DNA of 64,000 nt, from assembly GCF_013213835.1 (NCBI RefSeq), contig NZ_JABSSU010000001.1:394197-458196 (forward strand), given 5' to 3'. The translations under genes were made by a program, and so were the position numbers. Origin of the DNA: Winogradskyella sp. Lineage in GTDB: Bacteria; Bacteroidota; Bacteroidia; Flavobacteriales; Flavobacteriaceae. Below, piece after piece: positions 54,146-62,502 of the stretch. Below the pieces are notes generated by a model that saw nothing but the letters and a program-made list of their open reading frames with translations, ran no database searches and was not told the origin of the DNA. How positions within the stretch are numbered: the first letter of the stretch is position 1; each line of letters begins with the position of its first letter.

Positions 54146-54817
54146 ATGAATACCATCTGGATTTTGGAAGATGTAAATCTATTCAATTTACTCTGTCCGC
54201 ATAAATTTAAAGAGTACAAAGCCTGTCATACTTTCGACGCCTATAAAAAAAGTGATTACATATACTTTGAAGAAGACGCTGCTAACAAGATCTATCTCAT
54301 TGAAAATGGTAAGGTGAAAATTGGCTATTATAATGAAGATGGAACTGAAGTAGTTAAAGCAATCTTACGTAAAGGAGAATTGTTTGGTGAAAAGGCCATA
54401 TTAGGTGAAGAAAAGCGTGATGAATTTGCACAATCACTTGACAATAGTACTTCTATTTGTCCTGTAGGTGTTGATACAATGCACGATTTAATGAGAGATA
54501 ATAAAACGTTCAGTTTAAGAATATATAAGTTTATCGGATTAAAGTTTAAAAAGCTAGAACGAAGATTGCAATTACTACTATTTAAAGACTCTAAAACGAG
54601 ATTGCTTGAATTTTTAGATGAGTTATGTTCAGATTATGGATATAACTGCGAGAAAACAGGTAATCAAGTTATAAAACATCCTTATACTCAAAAAGATATT
54701 GCTTCTTTAATTGGTATATCTCGCCCTACTTTAAATATTCTAATGAATGAGTTAAAAGCAGATAATTATTTAGATTTTGATAGGAAAGAAATAAGACTTT
54801 TTAAACATTCTGCTTAA
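54146..54817 (+). CDS. Crp/Fnr-family transcription regulator
   Basis: The 223-residue protein has an N-terminal cyclic-nucleotide-binding-like barrel (YFEEDAANKIYLIENGKVKIG, LRKGELFGEKAILGEE), a long dimer helix and a C-terminal winged helix with recognition helix in TQKDIASLIGISRPTLNILMNEL. No Cys cluster typical of Fnr is seen at the N-terminus, though Cys residues occur at positions 16 and 26. The signal and targets are unknown. The gap after it contains the palindrome GTTAG-4-CTAAC (54831-54844). Confidence 0.87.
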   Translation: MNTIWILEDVNLFNLLCPHKFKEYKACHTFDAYKKSDYIYFEEDAANKIYLIENGKVKIGYYNEDGTEVVKAILRKGELFGEKAILGEEKRDEFAQSLDNSTSICPVGVDTMHDLMRDNKTFSLRIYKFIGLKFKKLERRLQLLLFKDSKTRLLEFLDELCSDYGYNCEKTGNQVIKHPYTQKDIASLIGISRPTLNILMNELKADNYLDFDRKEIRLFKHSA

Positions 54818-54830
54818 TTTTTTCAGTTAT

Positions 54831-54874
54831 GTTAGATAGCTAACATTTTATCATAGGTGTGGTTTATAATTTTG
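54831..54874 (+). promoter_or_regulatory. Promoter region of the repeat lipoprotein gene
   Basis: The inverted repeat GTTAG, four bases, CTAAC (54831-54844) is followed 22 bases later by TAATTTTG (54867-54874), a -7 box. The repeat could bind the adjacent Crp/Fnr protein. The match is only suggestive. Confidence 0.35.
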
Positions 54875-54904
54875 AAGTAATAATAATCTTTAAAATTACA
54901 GACA

Positions 54905-55783
54905 ATGATGAAAAAAATGTTTTTTGCAGTTTTAGCTATTGGGTTTTTAGCTACTTCATGCAGTAATGACGATGACAATTCAGGAAATTCAAATGCTGAA
55001 TTAACTTTGAACTTAACAGGTTTAGAACCACTTGGTGATGATTATGTTTATGAAGGTTGGATAATTGTAGATGGTGCACCGGTTTCAACAGGTACCTTTT
55101 CTAGTGTGAATTTTCCGCAGACCTTTGATGTAGATGCAGACCAACTCAATAGTGCAACTACATTCGTACTTTCTATTGAACCAGCTATTGACCCTGATCC
55201 TGCACCAGCGCCAACTAAGCTATTAGCTGGTGATTTTACAGGTGTTTCAGCAGTGGTAAATTCTAATGGAATTGTTGGAGATTTTAGCAATGCTTCGGGT
55301 ACCTATATTTTGGCGACTCCTACAGATATGGATAACGGAAATGAAGATAGTGGTGTATGGTTTTTAGACAACTCAAGTGGATCTCCAGTAACTGGTTTAA
55401 CATTGCCTACGCTAGCAGATGGTTGGAAATACGAAGGTTGGGTTGTTTTTGATGGGACACCAATTAGTACAGGTACATTTAGTGATCCATCAATGGCAGA
55501 TGATAATGCAGCATCTTCTATTTTTAAGGGTGATACAGGTAACGGACCTGGTTATCCAGGCGAGGATTATTTACAAAATGCTCCAGCAGGACTCACTTTT
55601 CCAACAGATTTGAGGGGAAGAACAGTTGTTGTTTCTGTTGAACCTTATCCAGATAATAGCCCAGCGCCGTTTACGTTAAAGCCATTGGCTCATATGGTTC
55701 CAGCTGGCGCAGCAACACATACAGCAATTTCAATGGGTGCAGGACCAGTTTCAACCATGTCAGGTACTGTATCTAGAAATTAA
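54905..55783 (+). CDS. Lipoprotein with two RskA-like (anti-sigma-type) repeats
   Basis: The 292-residue protein has a lipoprotein signal (FLATSCSNDDD). It holds two copies of a ~100-residue beta-rich unit: the first with YVYEGWIIVDGAPVSTGTF, the second with WKYEGWVVFDGTPISTGTF. Each ends in a strand VLSIEP or VVSVEP followed by a Pro-rich stretch. The motif recalls the C-terminal domain of RskA-type anti-sigma-K factors. Here it is attached to a lipid anchor without any sigma-binding domain, so it is more likely a cell-envelope structural or sensor protein. Function unknown. Confidence 0.7.
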   Translation: MMKKMFFAVLAIGFLATSCSNDDDNSGNSNAELTLNLTGLEPLGDDYVYEGWIIVDGAPVSTGTFSSVNFPQTFDVDADQLNSATTFVLSIEPAIDPDPAPAPTKLLAGDFTGVSAVVNSNGIVGDFSNASGTYILATPTDMDNGNEDSGVWFLDNSSGSPVTGLTLPTLADGWKYEGWVVFDGTPISTGTFSDPSMADDNAASSIFKGDTGNGPGYPGEDYLQNAPAGLTFPTDLRGRTVVVSVEPYPDNSPAPFTLKPLAHMVPAGAATHTAISMGAGPVSTMSGTVSRN

Positions 55784-55817
55784 GATACTGTTTTTGATTA
55801 GATTTTTGTTGTAAATG

Positions 55818-55858
55818 ATAAAACGTATTTTCAGTTTAGAAAATGCGTTTTATTTTTT
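55818..55858 (+). terminator. Intrinsic terminator after the repeat lipoprotein gene
   Basis: ATAAAACGTATTTTC, a 7-base loop and the complementary GAAAATGCGTTTTAT (one G-T pair) with a T-run. It lies before the TlpA gene start at 55891 and shows that the longer reading frame start at 55843 is wrong. Confidence 0.82.
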
Positions 55859-55890
55859 TAATATTGAAACTTAATTTCGACTACGTATTT

Positions 55891-56451
55891 ATGAAAAAGC
55901 ATCTGACTCTAAAGAATATAGTTTTTTTGATTGTAGTGATTGTCATTATAATTCCTCAAACTAGAGAACCTCTACAAATACTTTTTCATAAAGGTTTGAG
56001 TTACATCCACCAATCTTCAATGATAGATGAATCAGAACGGGTTGAAGTGAAGCATACAAACTGGAAGTTGACTGCAGATGATGGTTCAGTTTTAAGTTTT
56101 AGTGATACTAAAGATAAAGTAGTTTTTATAAATATTTGGGCCACTTGGTGTCCACCTTGTATTGCAGAAATGCCAAGTTTACAAGAATTATATAATGATT
56201 ATAAGGATAAAGTCACTTTTGTATTTCTAACAAGTGATGGATTTGATGTTGTAAAGAAATTTAAAGAAAAGCGCAACTTTGATTTTGTAGTGCACAATTC
56301 TGAAAGCATTCCAGAAGCCTTATTTACCAAATCAATACCTCGAACATTTATTATAAATAAGAAAGGTGAAATTGTGGTTGACGAATCTGGCGCTGTTGAC
56401 TGGAATAGTGATACAGTAAGAAGTCAATTAAATCAGTTACTTTCGGAATAA
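55891..56451 (+). CDS. TlpA-like thioredoxin-fold protein, membrane anchored
   Basis: The 186-residue protein has one N-terminal membrane helix (residues 8-23) and a periplasmic thioredoxin fold. The active site is WATWCPPCIAEMP with Cys87 and Cys90; SIPRTFIINKKGEIV holds the cis-Pro. It probably reduces or shuffles disulfides in exported proteins. The start at 55891 gives a proper signal anchor and lies after a terminator. It is convergent with crtZ with five bases between the stops. Confidence 0.88.
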   Translation: MKKHLTLKNIVFLIVVIVIIIPQTREPLQILFHKGLSYIHQSSMIDESERVEVKHTNWKLTADDGSVLSFSDTKDKVVFINIWATWCPPCIAEMPSLQELYNDYKDKVTFVFLTSDGFDVVKKFKEKRNFDFVVHNSESIPEALFTKSIPRTFIINKKGEIVVDESGAVDWNSDTVRSQLNQLLSE

Positions 56452-56456
56452 TTAAA

Positions 56457-56906
56457 TTATTTAAAGTACTTAAAAGGGACAATTAACATTCCAAAGTTCT
56501 CACCTTTATCTTTACCTAGGTGCTTATGGTGGATTTTATGTGCACGTCTCACACCTCTTGCATATTTGTTATCAATGTTTCTTAAAATCTTAAAGCGTTG
56601 ATGAATAAATATGTCATGTACCACAAAATATGCTATGCCGTATAATAATATGCCTATACCAATTGGTAAAGCGAACCAAACGCCTTGTTCACCCCACAAA
56701 TAAAAGCAAGCCATACTAACAACTGCATAGAAAATAAAAAAGGTGTCATTACGTTCAAACCAGCTATCATGCTCTTTGTGATGATGATCTTTGTGTAAAC
56801 TCCATAAAAATCCATGCATGATATACTTATGTGTAAACCATGCTTTGAATTCCATTATAAAAAACGTTCCTAAAAGGATTAGTATCCAATAAACGGTCTG
56901 CATCAA
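56457..56906 (-). CDS. crtZ: Beta-carotene hydroxylase, CrtZ-type
   Basis: The 149-residue membrane protein belongs to the fatty-acid-hydroxylase superfamily. It has the histidine-rich metal motifs HKYIMH, HKDHHHKEH, HDIFIHQRF and HKIHHKH, spaced as in CrtZ, within about four membrane helices. It hydroxylates the beta-ring at carbon 3. It is the last gene of the carH-crtI-crtB-crtZ operon, eight bases after crtB, so the product is a ring-hydroxylated carotenoid. Confidence 0.9.
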   Translation of the reverse strand: MMQTVYWILILLGTFFIMEFKAWFTHKYIMHGFLWSLHKDHHHKEHDSWFERNDTFFIFYAVVSMACFYLWGEQGVWFALPIGIGILLYGIAYFVVHDIFIHQRFKILRNIDNKYARGVRRAHKIHHKHLGKDKGENFGMLIVPFKYFK

Positions 56907-56914
56907 TGTTATTT

Positions 56915-57754
56915 TTACAGTAAATTTAATTGATATTTCACATAACTACGCGTAAGTAGCTCAACTTTTTTGTAGTTAGGTACTCTAATTCTAGCGGATT
57001 TTATTTCTAGCGCTGGAGTGTTTCTAAGTTTTTGTAATAGTTTGTTATAATATCTGTACGCCATGAAAACACCAAAACGCGCTTCTAAAGGTAATTTCTT
57101 AATACCCTTTAAACCTTTCGCAAAGTCATTTTCAATGTCTTTTATAATTTCTGCTTTAGATGCTTCATCCAAATGATTTAAATCTGTATTCGGAAAATAC
57201 GTTCGGCTTAAATCCTCAAAATCAGCTTTTAAATCTCTTAGAAAATTTACCTTTTGAAATGCTGAACCAAGACTCATTGCTGAATCTTTTAAATCTTCAT
57301 ACTTTTTATTATCGCCTTTTACAAAAACCTTTAGACACATTAAACCAACAACATCAGCAGATCCGTAGATATAATTTTTGTATTCTTCATCTGTTAAATA
57401 GTCTTTTTTGTGAAGATCTAAACGCATACTATCCATAAATGAATCAACAAGGTGTTTATCAATGCCATATTTATGATAAGTCTCTTGAAAAGAGTTTAAT
57501 ATAGGATTCAAACTAATTTTATGCTTAAGAGCACTTTCTAAATCATTTTCAAAATTCTTAAACAAGGTTTCTTTATCATAATCATGAAAAGTGTCAACTA
57601 TTTCATCAGCGAATCGGACAAAGCCATAAATATTATAAATGTCTTGTCTGATACTTTCTGACAACATTTTTGTTGCCATAGAAAATGATGTAGAGTACGA
57701 ATTGGTAACCAATTTGCTACATTCTCGTGATACGTTGTCAAAAATAGATTTCAT
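56915..57754 (-). CDS. crtB: Phytoene synthase
   Basis: The 279-residue protein joins two geranylgeranyl diphosphate molecules into phytoene. The two Asp-rich Mg-binding motifs are visible as ADEIVD near residue 50 and FLRDLKADFED near residue 170; the family phrase SFSMATKMLSESIRQDIYNIYGFVR opens the protein. It lies between crtI (47 bases upstream, with a hairpin in the gap) and crtZ. Confidence 0.93.
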   Translation of the reverse strand: MKSIFDNVSRECSKLVTNSYSTSFSMATKMLSESIRQDIYNIYGFVRFADEIVDTFHDYDKETLFKNFENDLESALKHKISLNPILNSFQETYHKYGIDKHLVDSFMDSMRLDLHKKDYLTDEEYKNYIYGSADVVGLMCLKVFVKGDNKKYEDLKDSAMSLGSAFQKVNFLRDLKADFEDLSRTYFPNTDLNHLDEASKAEIIKDIENDFAKGLKGIKKLPLEARFGVFMAYRYYNKLLQKLRNTPALEIKSARIRVPNYKKVELLTRSYVKYQLNLL

Positions 57755-57769
57755 TGCTTTTTTATTATC

Positions 57770-57795
57770 CTTACAAAAGACGAAGTTCTTGTAAG
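57770..57795 (-). repeat. Hairpin in the crtI-crtB gap
   Basis: CTTACAA and TTGTAAG form a perfect 7-bp inverted repeat with a 12-base loop, filling most of the 47-base gap. There is no T-run, so an mRNA-stability or processing site is more likely than a terminator. Confidence 0.5.
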
Positions 57796-57801
57796 CGGTT
57801 G

Positions 57802-59262
57802 TTATTGTTCGTTTTTATCAATCAGCTCAGCGACTAATTTTCCTGAAATTAAAGAAGGCGGTACGCCAGGTCCAGGAACCGTCAGCTGGCCGGTAAAATA
57901 GAGACTATCTACTTTTTTACTTTTTAATTTTGGTCTTAGAAATGCCGTTTGCATTAATGTGTTTGCCATACCGTAGGCATTTCCTTTATAAGAATTATAG
58001 TCATCTATAAAGTCTTTTACGCAAAAAGATTCTTTAAAAAGTATATTGTCTTGAACCCCTTGTTGTGTTCTTACTTCAAATCTGCTGATTATAATATCAA
58101 AATACTGCTGGCGTAATTCTGGTGTATCTTCTAATCCTGGAGCAATTGGAATGAGGAAGAATCCTGTTTCGCATCCATCGGGTGCCATGCTTGTATCGGT
58201 AACAGAAGGAAAGTTAACATAAAATAATGGATTATCAGGCCATTTCGGATTATCGTATATATTTTCCGCATGAACTTCAAAATTTGTATCAAAAAACAAG
58301 TTATGATGTTCAATATTCTTTAGTTTTTTATTAAAACCAACATAAAAAAGCAAAGACGACGGCGCAAATGTCCTTTTATCCCAATAAGATTCGCTGTATT
58401 GCCTATAACTTTCATCTAAAAGCGTTTCTGAGTGATGATAATCTGCACCACTTAAAATAATGTCAGATTTTATGACTTCACCATTAACTATAATACTTGC
58501 TGCTTTGCCATTGCTTACATTAATCTTTTCAACGTTACTATTTGTTTTAATAGTAACACCAAGACTTTTCGCTAAGGCGCTCATACCTTTTATAATTTCA
58601 TACATACCACCTTTTGGATGCCATGTACCCAAACCAAAGTCAGCATAATTCATAAAGCTATAAAACGATGGTGTTTGATTAGGTTTAGCCCCTAAAAAAA
58701 GAACTGGAAATTCTAAAGTAGAAATAAGTTTAGGATTTTTAAACTTTTTACGAACTTCAGAACTAATAGTTTTAAAGAAACGATCTACTCGTGTTACCGT
58801 TTCTTTAGTTACCAGTTCAAATGGCGATAAACCTGGTTTTAAAACAACTTTATTTATAGCGATATCGTAATGGTCTTGTGCTTGAGCAATAAACTTTCTG
58901 AGCGGAACTGAGCTCCCTTTCTCAATGCGTTCAAATTCTTCACAAATTTGATCCATGTGATCACCAATGGTGATAACTTCGTCAGAGAAGAAGATTTTGT
59001 ACGCAGGACTTAGTTTATCTAATTGGTAATAATCACTAGTACTTTTACCAAAATCATTAAAAAACTTTTCAAAGATGTCTGGCATCCAATACCAGCTTGG
59101 ACCGATATCAAAAGTGAAACCATCTTTTTTTAATTGTCTCGCTCTTCCACCAACCGTATTATTTTTTTCAAAAATAGTGACGTTGTAACCAGCTTTAGCT
59201 AGATAGCAAGACGCAGATAAAGATGAAAATCCTGAACCAATAATTGAAATCGTCTTGCTCAT
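57802..59262 (-). CDS. crtI: Phytoene desaturase, CrtI-type
   Basis: The 486-residue flavoprotein has an N-terminal FAD motif SIIGSGFSSLSASCYLAKAG, then VGGRARQLKKDGFTFDIGP, and the C-terminal CrtI signature YFTGQLTVPGPGVPPSLISGK. It desaturates phytoene stepwise to lycopene. The C-terminal signature separates it from the CrtD-type paralogue at 31480. It is preceded six bases upstream by the carH-like regulator and followed by crtB. Confidence 0.92.
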   Translation of the reverse strand: MSKTISIIGSGFSSLSASCYLAKAGYNVTIFEKNNTVGGRARQLKKDGFTFDIGPSWYWMPDIFEKFFNDFGKSTSDYYQLDKLSPAYKIFFSDEVITIGDHMDQICEEFERIEKGSSVPLRKFIAQAQDHYDIAINKVVLKPGLSPFELVTKETVTRVDRFFKTISSEVRKKFKNPKLISTLEFPVLFLGAKPNQTPSFYSFMNYADFGLGTWHPKGGMYEIIKGMSALAKSLGVTIKTNSNVEKINVSNGKAASIIVNGEVIKSDIILSGADYHHSETLLDESYRQYSESYWDKRTFAPSSLLFYVGFNKKLKNIEHHNLFFDTNFEVHAENIYDNPKWPDNPLFYVNFPSVTDTSMAPDGCETGFFLIPIAPGLEDTPELRQQYFDIIISRFEVRTQQGVQDNILFKESFCVKDFIDDYNSYKGNAYGMANTLMQTAFLRPKLKSKKVDSLYFTGQLTVPGPGVPPSLISGKLVAELIDKNEQ

Positions 59263-59268
59263 ATATTT

Positions 59269-60171
59269 TTATAGCTTATCTACCAAATCACCTATCTTTT
59301 TAAATGGTGTAACTCCTTGAGGTAAGTTGTCTAAATCCATTGAGTTTAATAGATGACCTAATATCCACAGCTTAGAATTAGAACCGTTGTCTAATAATTT
59401 ATTATGGAAATCATTTAGGTAGTCGTTAATGTTGTCTTTTTCTGGTTTTACTGTAAAGTAAGATACGTATGTAATGTCTTTGTAATATTTCTGTAAATCT
59501 AAAAGGCTGTCTTTTGGCACACTGAAGCCTAAGAAAATAGATTGATATCCTTTTTTGATTAATTGATAGTTCACAAACATAATTCCAAGCTCGTGTATTT
59601 CATCTTCTGGTAAGTATAACACAAAAGTCTTGGTTGAATCGTTTGTTACTTTAGGTTTAATATTTTCAGTATTAATTAGAATTTTTTGTCGAATTAATAC
59701 GGTTATAAAATGCTCATGAGCAGGCGTGATTGTATCTGTCTGCCATAAAAGTCCTATTTCAGTTAACAATGGAATAAAGACATCATAAAATACGTCATCA
59801 AAACTTTTTTCTTTTAAGGCGGCATCATATGTGTTGTAAAACAACATCTGATCAAAATTTAACATTGCCAATTTAAAAGCATTGATGGTATGACTTTCCA
59901 AATTGCCTTCAGCTGCAATTTGTCTAACTAAATTTGGAATTTCCTTTTCGTCAATTTCCGCAATTTTAGATATCTTATAACCGTTTTGATTTAGGTAGCT
60001 TACATTCAATAACTTTTGAAAACTCGCTAAATCATAATATCTAATATTCGTATCAGTTCTTTTGGGTTGCAAAAGGTTATAACGTTTTTCCCATATTCTT
60101 ATGGTGTGCGCCTTTATTCCTGTCAGGTTTTCTAAGTCCTTAATACTAAACTGATTCTTTATCGTGTTCAT
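59269..60171 (-). CDS. carH: CarH-like MerR regulator with B12-binding domain
   Basis: The 300-residue protein starts with a MerR helix-turn-helix (FSIKDLENLTGIKAHTIRIWEKRY). A B12-binding region follows, with the pattern W-x9-E-H (Trp143, Glu153, His154) in LLWQTDTITPAHEHF and ExHxxG (Glu191-Gly196, His193) in DEIHELG. These are the contacts that hold adenosylcobalamin in CarH photoreceptors, which repress carotenoid genes in the dark. It heads the crtI-crtB-crtZ operon and so is probably self-regulated. The start at 60171 follows a -7 box and gives the MerR N-terminus. Light sensing is inferred. Confidence 0.83.
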   Translation of the reverse strand: MNTIKNQFSIKDLENLTGIKAHTIRIWEKRYNLLQPKRTDTNIRYYDLASFQKLLNVSYLNQNGYKISKIAEIDEKEIPNLVRQIAAEGNLESHTINAFKLAMLNFDQMLFYNTYDAALKEKSFDDVFYDVFIPLLTEIGLLWQTDTITPAHEHFITVLIRQKILINTENIKPKVTNDSTKTFVLYLPEDEIHELGIMFVNYQLIKKGYQSIFLGFSVPKDSLLDLQKYYKDITYVSYFTVKPEKDNINDYLNDFHNKLLDNGSNSKLWILGHLLNSMDLDNLPQGVTPFKKIGDLVDKL

Positions 60172-60192
60172 TCTTTCTGCAAAAGGGTTAAA

Positions 60193-60200
60193 CAAAAGTA
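60193..60200 (-). promoter_or_regulatory. -7 promoter box of the carH-crt operon
   Basis: On the minus strand this reads TACTTTTG, a perfect TAnnTTTG element 22 bases before the carH start codon. No good -33 is seen, as expected for an activated or repressed promoter. Confidence 0.5.
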
Positions 60201-60326
60201 CTTTATTAGCGACGAATTTACTAATAATTAACAAAATTTAAATAAAGTAATTATTGAATGGGAATTGAATTTCATCTTTAAAAAGTTTTCGACGGAATAA
60301 TTAACATTTCATCGGGTTTTAACAAC

Positions 60327-60356
60327 TTGCAATTTTATGATTGATGTGTATATTGC
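60327..60356 (+). promoter_or_regulatory. Promoter of the AraC-family gene
   Basis: TTG at 60327-60329 and TATATTGC at 60349-60356 (one base short of the TTTG form) are 19 bases apart. The ATG at 60360 follows at once, so the mRNA would be leaderless. Confidence 0.5.
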
Positions 60357-60359
60357 GTT

Positions 60360-61268
60360 ATGCAGCATTTCAAAAGCATAGCAAACTATTGTGAGGCAAT
60401 AAAAATTGCACCTTCGAGGCAACCTTTTTTTGATATTAGACGTTTTGAGGATAATATGCCAACTGTTGTTTCTAAAATGGAACCTTTTAAGCATGAGTTT
60501 TATGCTATTGCAATAAAAGTTGAGGGTTCAGGTAAGGCCATTTCTGGTCATCATACTAATTTTCCTGACGGTGCAACTGTATTTTTTAATTCACCCTTTC
60601 AAATCATTTCTTGGGATATTTTACCAGATTGGGAAGGCTATTACATTATGTTTTCTAAGGAATTTATGACTCAGTCTAAACACCTACAACAGTTACTTAC
60701 TGAATTCCCGTTTTTAAAAATAGACCAATCTGTTCCGTTTGAAGTCAAACCAGAAGAAGTTTCAAAATTGTTACAAGTTTATGAAGCTATTTATGAAGAA
60801 CAACAAAACTTAAAAACAGATTCATCTACAATTATTGAAGCTCAAGTTTTGGTGCTTTTAAATTATGTGAAGCGTTTTTTTAATGCTCAAGTTGAACCTA
60901 ATACAGCAGAAACAGAGTTTAGAAAAGCAGATATTAATTTGTTATCACGATTTCAAACTTTGATTGAAACGAGTTTTTACGATCAGAGTTCTTCAGATAA
61001 AAGAACACATTCGCCAAGTTTTTATGCAAACGAGCTAGCAATTCATCCTAATTATTTAAATGCAATTGTAAAACAAATCACAGGTCATACAGCAAAATCT
61101 CATATCCATAACCATTTATTAAGTTTAGCAAAATCTCGACTGATGCAAACAGATATGAGTATTAAAGAATTAGCGTATTCGCTGCATTTTGATTCGCCTA
61201 ATAACTTTAGTAGTTTCTTTAAAAAACAGACAGGTGAGACGCCTAATATGTTTAGGAAAAGTAATTAA
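60360..61268 (+). CDS. AraC-family transcription regulator
   Basis: The 302-residue protein has an N-terminal cupin-like sensing part (GHHTNFPDGATVFFNSPFQIISWD) and a C-terminal AraC DNA-binding domain with two helix-turn-helix units: FYANELAIHPNYLNAIVKQITG and IKELAYSLHFDSPNNFSSFFKKQTGETP. It acts in the cytoplasm and probably controls the three genes that follow, or its own gene. A REP-like repeat separates it from them. Confidence 0.88.
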   Translation: MQHFKSIANYCEAIKIAPSRQPFFDIRRFEDNMPTVVSKMEPFKHEFYAIAIKVEGSGKAISGHHTNFPDGATVFFNSPFQIISWDILPDWEGYYIMFSKEFMTQSKHLQQLLTEFPFLKIDQSVPFEVKPEEVSKLLQVYEAIYEEQQNLKTDSSTIIEAQVLVLLNYVKRFFNAQVEPNTAETEFRKADINLLSRFQTLIETSFYDQSSSDKRTHSPSFYANELAIHPNYLNAIVKQITGHTAKSHIHNHLLSLAKSRLMQTDMSIKELAYSLHFDSPNNFSSFFKKQTGETPNMFRKSN

Positions 61269-61270
61269 TG

Positions 61271-61346
61271 TCATTACGAAGGAGTTTGCGGCTGAAGTAA
61301 TCTTTTTCCGAGAAAAATGAGATTACTTCGCTTACGCTCGTAATGA
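61271..61346. repeat. REP-like imperfect inverted repeat
   Basis: Nested arms: outer TCATTACGA (61271-61279) with TCGTAATGA (61338-61346), and inner GAAGTAATCT (61294-61303) with AGATTACTTC (61320-61329). All arms pair perfectly. It starts two bases after the AraC stop codon. The layout and words resemble the common Bacteroidota intergenic element of CATTGCGAG...AAGCAATCT type, in an A/T-richer form. It could end transcription or be the target of a REP-associated transposase. Confidence 0.72.
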
Positions 61347-61414
61347 TAGTTGTTTTGATTCTTTGATTTTTATACTTCTTCATTTGATTCTATAAATTCT
61401 TTCGAAGAAACCCA

Positions 61415-61447
61415 TTGCATCTTTGTATCATCAAAAAACAGATGCAA
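61415..61447 (+). promoter_or_regulatory. Inverted repeat at the start of the NTF2-like gene
   Basis: TTGCATCT (61415-61422) and AGATGCAA (61440-61447) form a perfect 8-bp repeat around 17 bases that ends at the start codon ATG (61447-61449). It may be an AraC-type operator or a structure that hides the translation start. Confidence 0.5.
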
Positions 61448-61959
61448 TGAAATCATTAATTATCGCACTTGCAATCACAAGTTCAACACTATTAAATGCA
61501 CAACAGATGGAAGATTATAAACAGATACAAGAAGCCGTATCAAAACTATTTATCAATACAGATACTAATAATTGGGATGGAGTAGAAGCTCAATTTGCAG
61601 TTAAGGTAACTCTAGATTATTCGTCAATGACAGGAAATTCTGCTGCTGAATTAACGCCAAAAGACATCACAACTTCTTGGAAAACTGTATTGCCTGGTTT
61701 TGCAAACACACATCATCAAATAGGCAACATCATTATTGAAAGTAAAGAACGTGAAGCACATTTGTTTTGCTACGGAACTGCAACACATTACCTAGAAGAT
61801 GACAACGGAAACATTTGGACTGTTGTTGGTAGTTATGATTTTGACTTAGTGAAAATTGATAACCTATGGAAGATTTCATCAATGACCTTCAACTATAAAT
61901 ATCAAGATGGAAATACAGCTTTGGTAACGAAAGCAATTGAAAACGTAAAAAATGATTAA
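61447..61959 (+). CDS. Exported NTF2-like (SnoaL-type) protein
   Basis: The 170-residue protein has a signal peptide (residues 1-19, ending NAQQ) and an NTF2-like cone fold: IQEAVSKLFINTDTNNWDGVEAQF, LDYSSMTGNSAAELTPKDI, and an ending DLVKIDNLWKISSMTF. The family includes ligand-binding proteins and small enzymes; the substrate is unknown. The ATG at 61447 gives the signal peptide. It overlaps the next gene by eight bases. Confidence 0.8.
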   Translation: MKSLIIALAITSSTLLNAQQMEDYKQIQEAVSKLFINTDTNNWDGVEAQFAVKVTLDYSSMTGNSAAELTPKDITTSWKTVLPGFANTHHQIGNIIIESKEREAHLFCYGTATHYLEDDNGNIWTVVGSYDFDLVKIDNLWKISSMTFNYKYQDGNTALVTKAIENVKND

Positions 61960-62500
61960 AATGAGACAACTACTAATTCTTTTTTTAATGATTCTGATAA
62001 GTTCTTGCACAAATTCAGATACTGAAAAACTTCAAACAGAAATGCAACAATTAAAAGAAACACATAAAATGACAACCGAAATAGCAATAAATAACAAAGC
62101 CTCTGTAAAGGCATTTTTCAAAGCTTTAGAAGACGAAAACGCAGATGCAATTGCAAATCTCTTTGCTGAAGATGCGCAACATATTAATCCGTATCATTCA
62201 GGTTTATTTCCTGAAGGTGCCAACGGAAAAGAAGCCATAAAGAGCTACTGGGCACCAGTATTTCCTAATTTTGATAGTATGACGTTTCCAATAGAAGAAT
62301 TATACGCAATGGAAGACCCAAATATGGTGTTTGTGAAATACTCAGGACACATCAAGCTAAAGAATAATGCTGGTGTTTACAGTAACGATTATTATTCAAC
62401 ATTTAAATTTAATTCAGAAGGAAAAATAACAGAATACGTAGAAATCTTTAATCCAATTGTTGCGGCTCGTGGCTTTGGATTAATAGATAAAATCAAATAA
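61952..62500 (+). CDS. NTF2-like (SnoaL-type) lipoprotein
   Basis: The 182-residue protein has a lipoprotein signal (LMILISSCTNSD) and a SnoaL-like domain: VKAFFKALEDENADAIANLFAED, AQHINPYHSG and a closing STFKFNSEGKITEYVEIFNP. Two possible starts (61952, 61961) exist; both keep the signal. It is related in fold, not closely in sequence, to the protein before it, and the hydrolase gene starts two bases after its stop. Confidence 0.8.
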   Translation: MIKMRQLLILFLMILISSCTNSDTEKLQTEMQQLKETHKMTTEIAINNKASVKAFFKALEDENADAIANLFAEDAQHINPYHSGLFPEGANGKEAIKSYWAPVFPNFDSMTFPIEELYAMEDPNMVFVKYSGHIKLKNNAGVYSNDYYSTFKFNSEGKITEYVEIFNPIVAARGFGLIDKIK

Positions 62501-62502
62501 CA

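Noticed and set aside
55843..55890. Longer N-terminus for the TlpA-like gene
   Set aside because: It starts inside a terminator hairpin and would add a second hydrophobic stretch; the ATG at 55891 gives a normal anchor.
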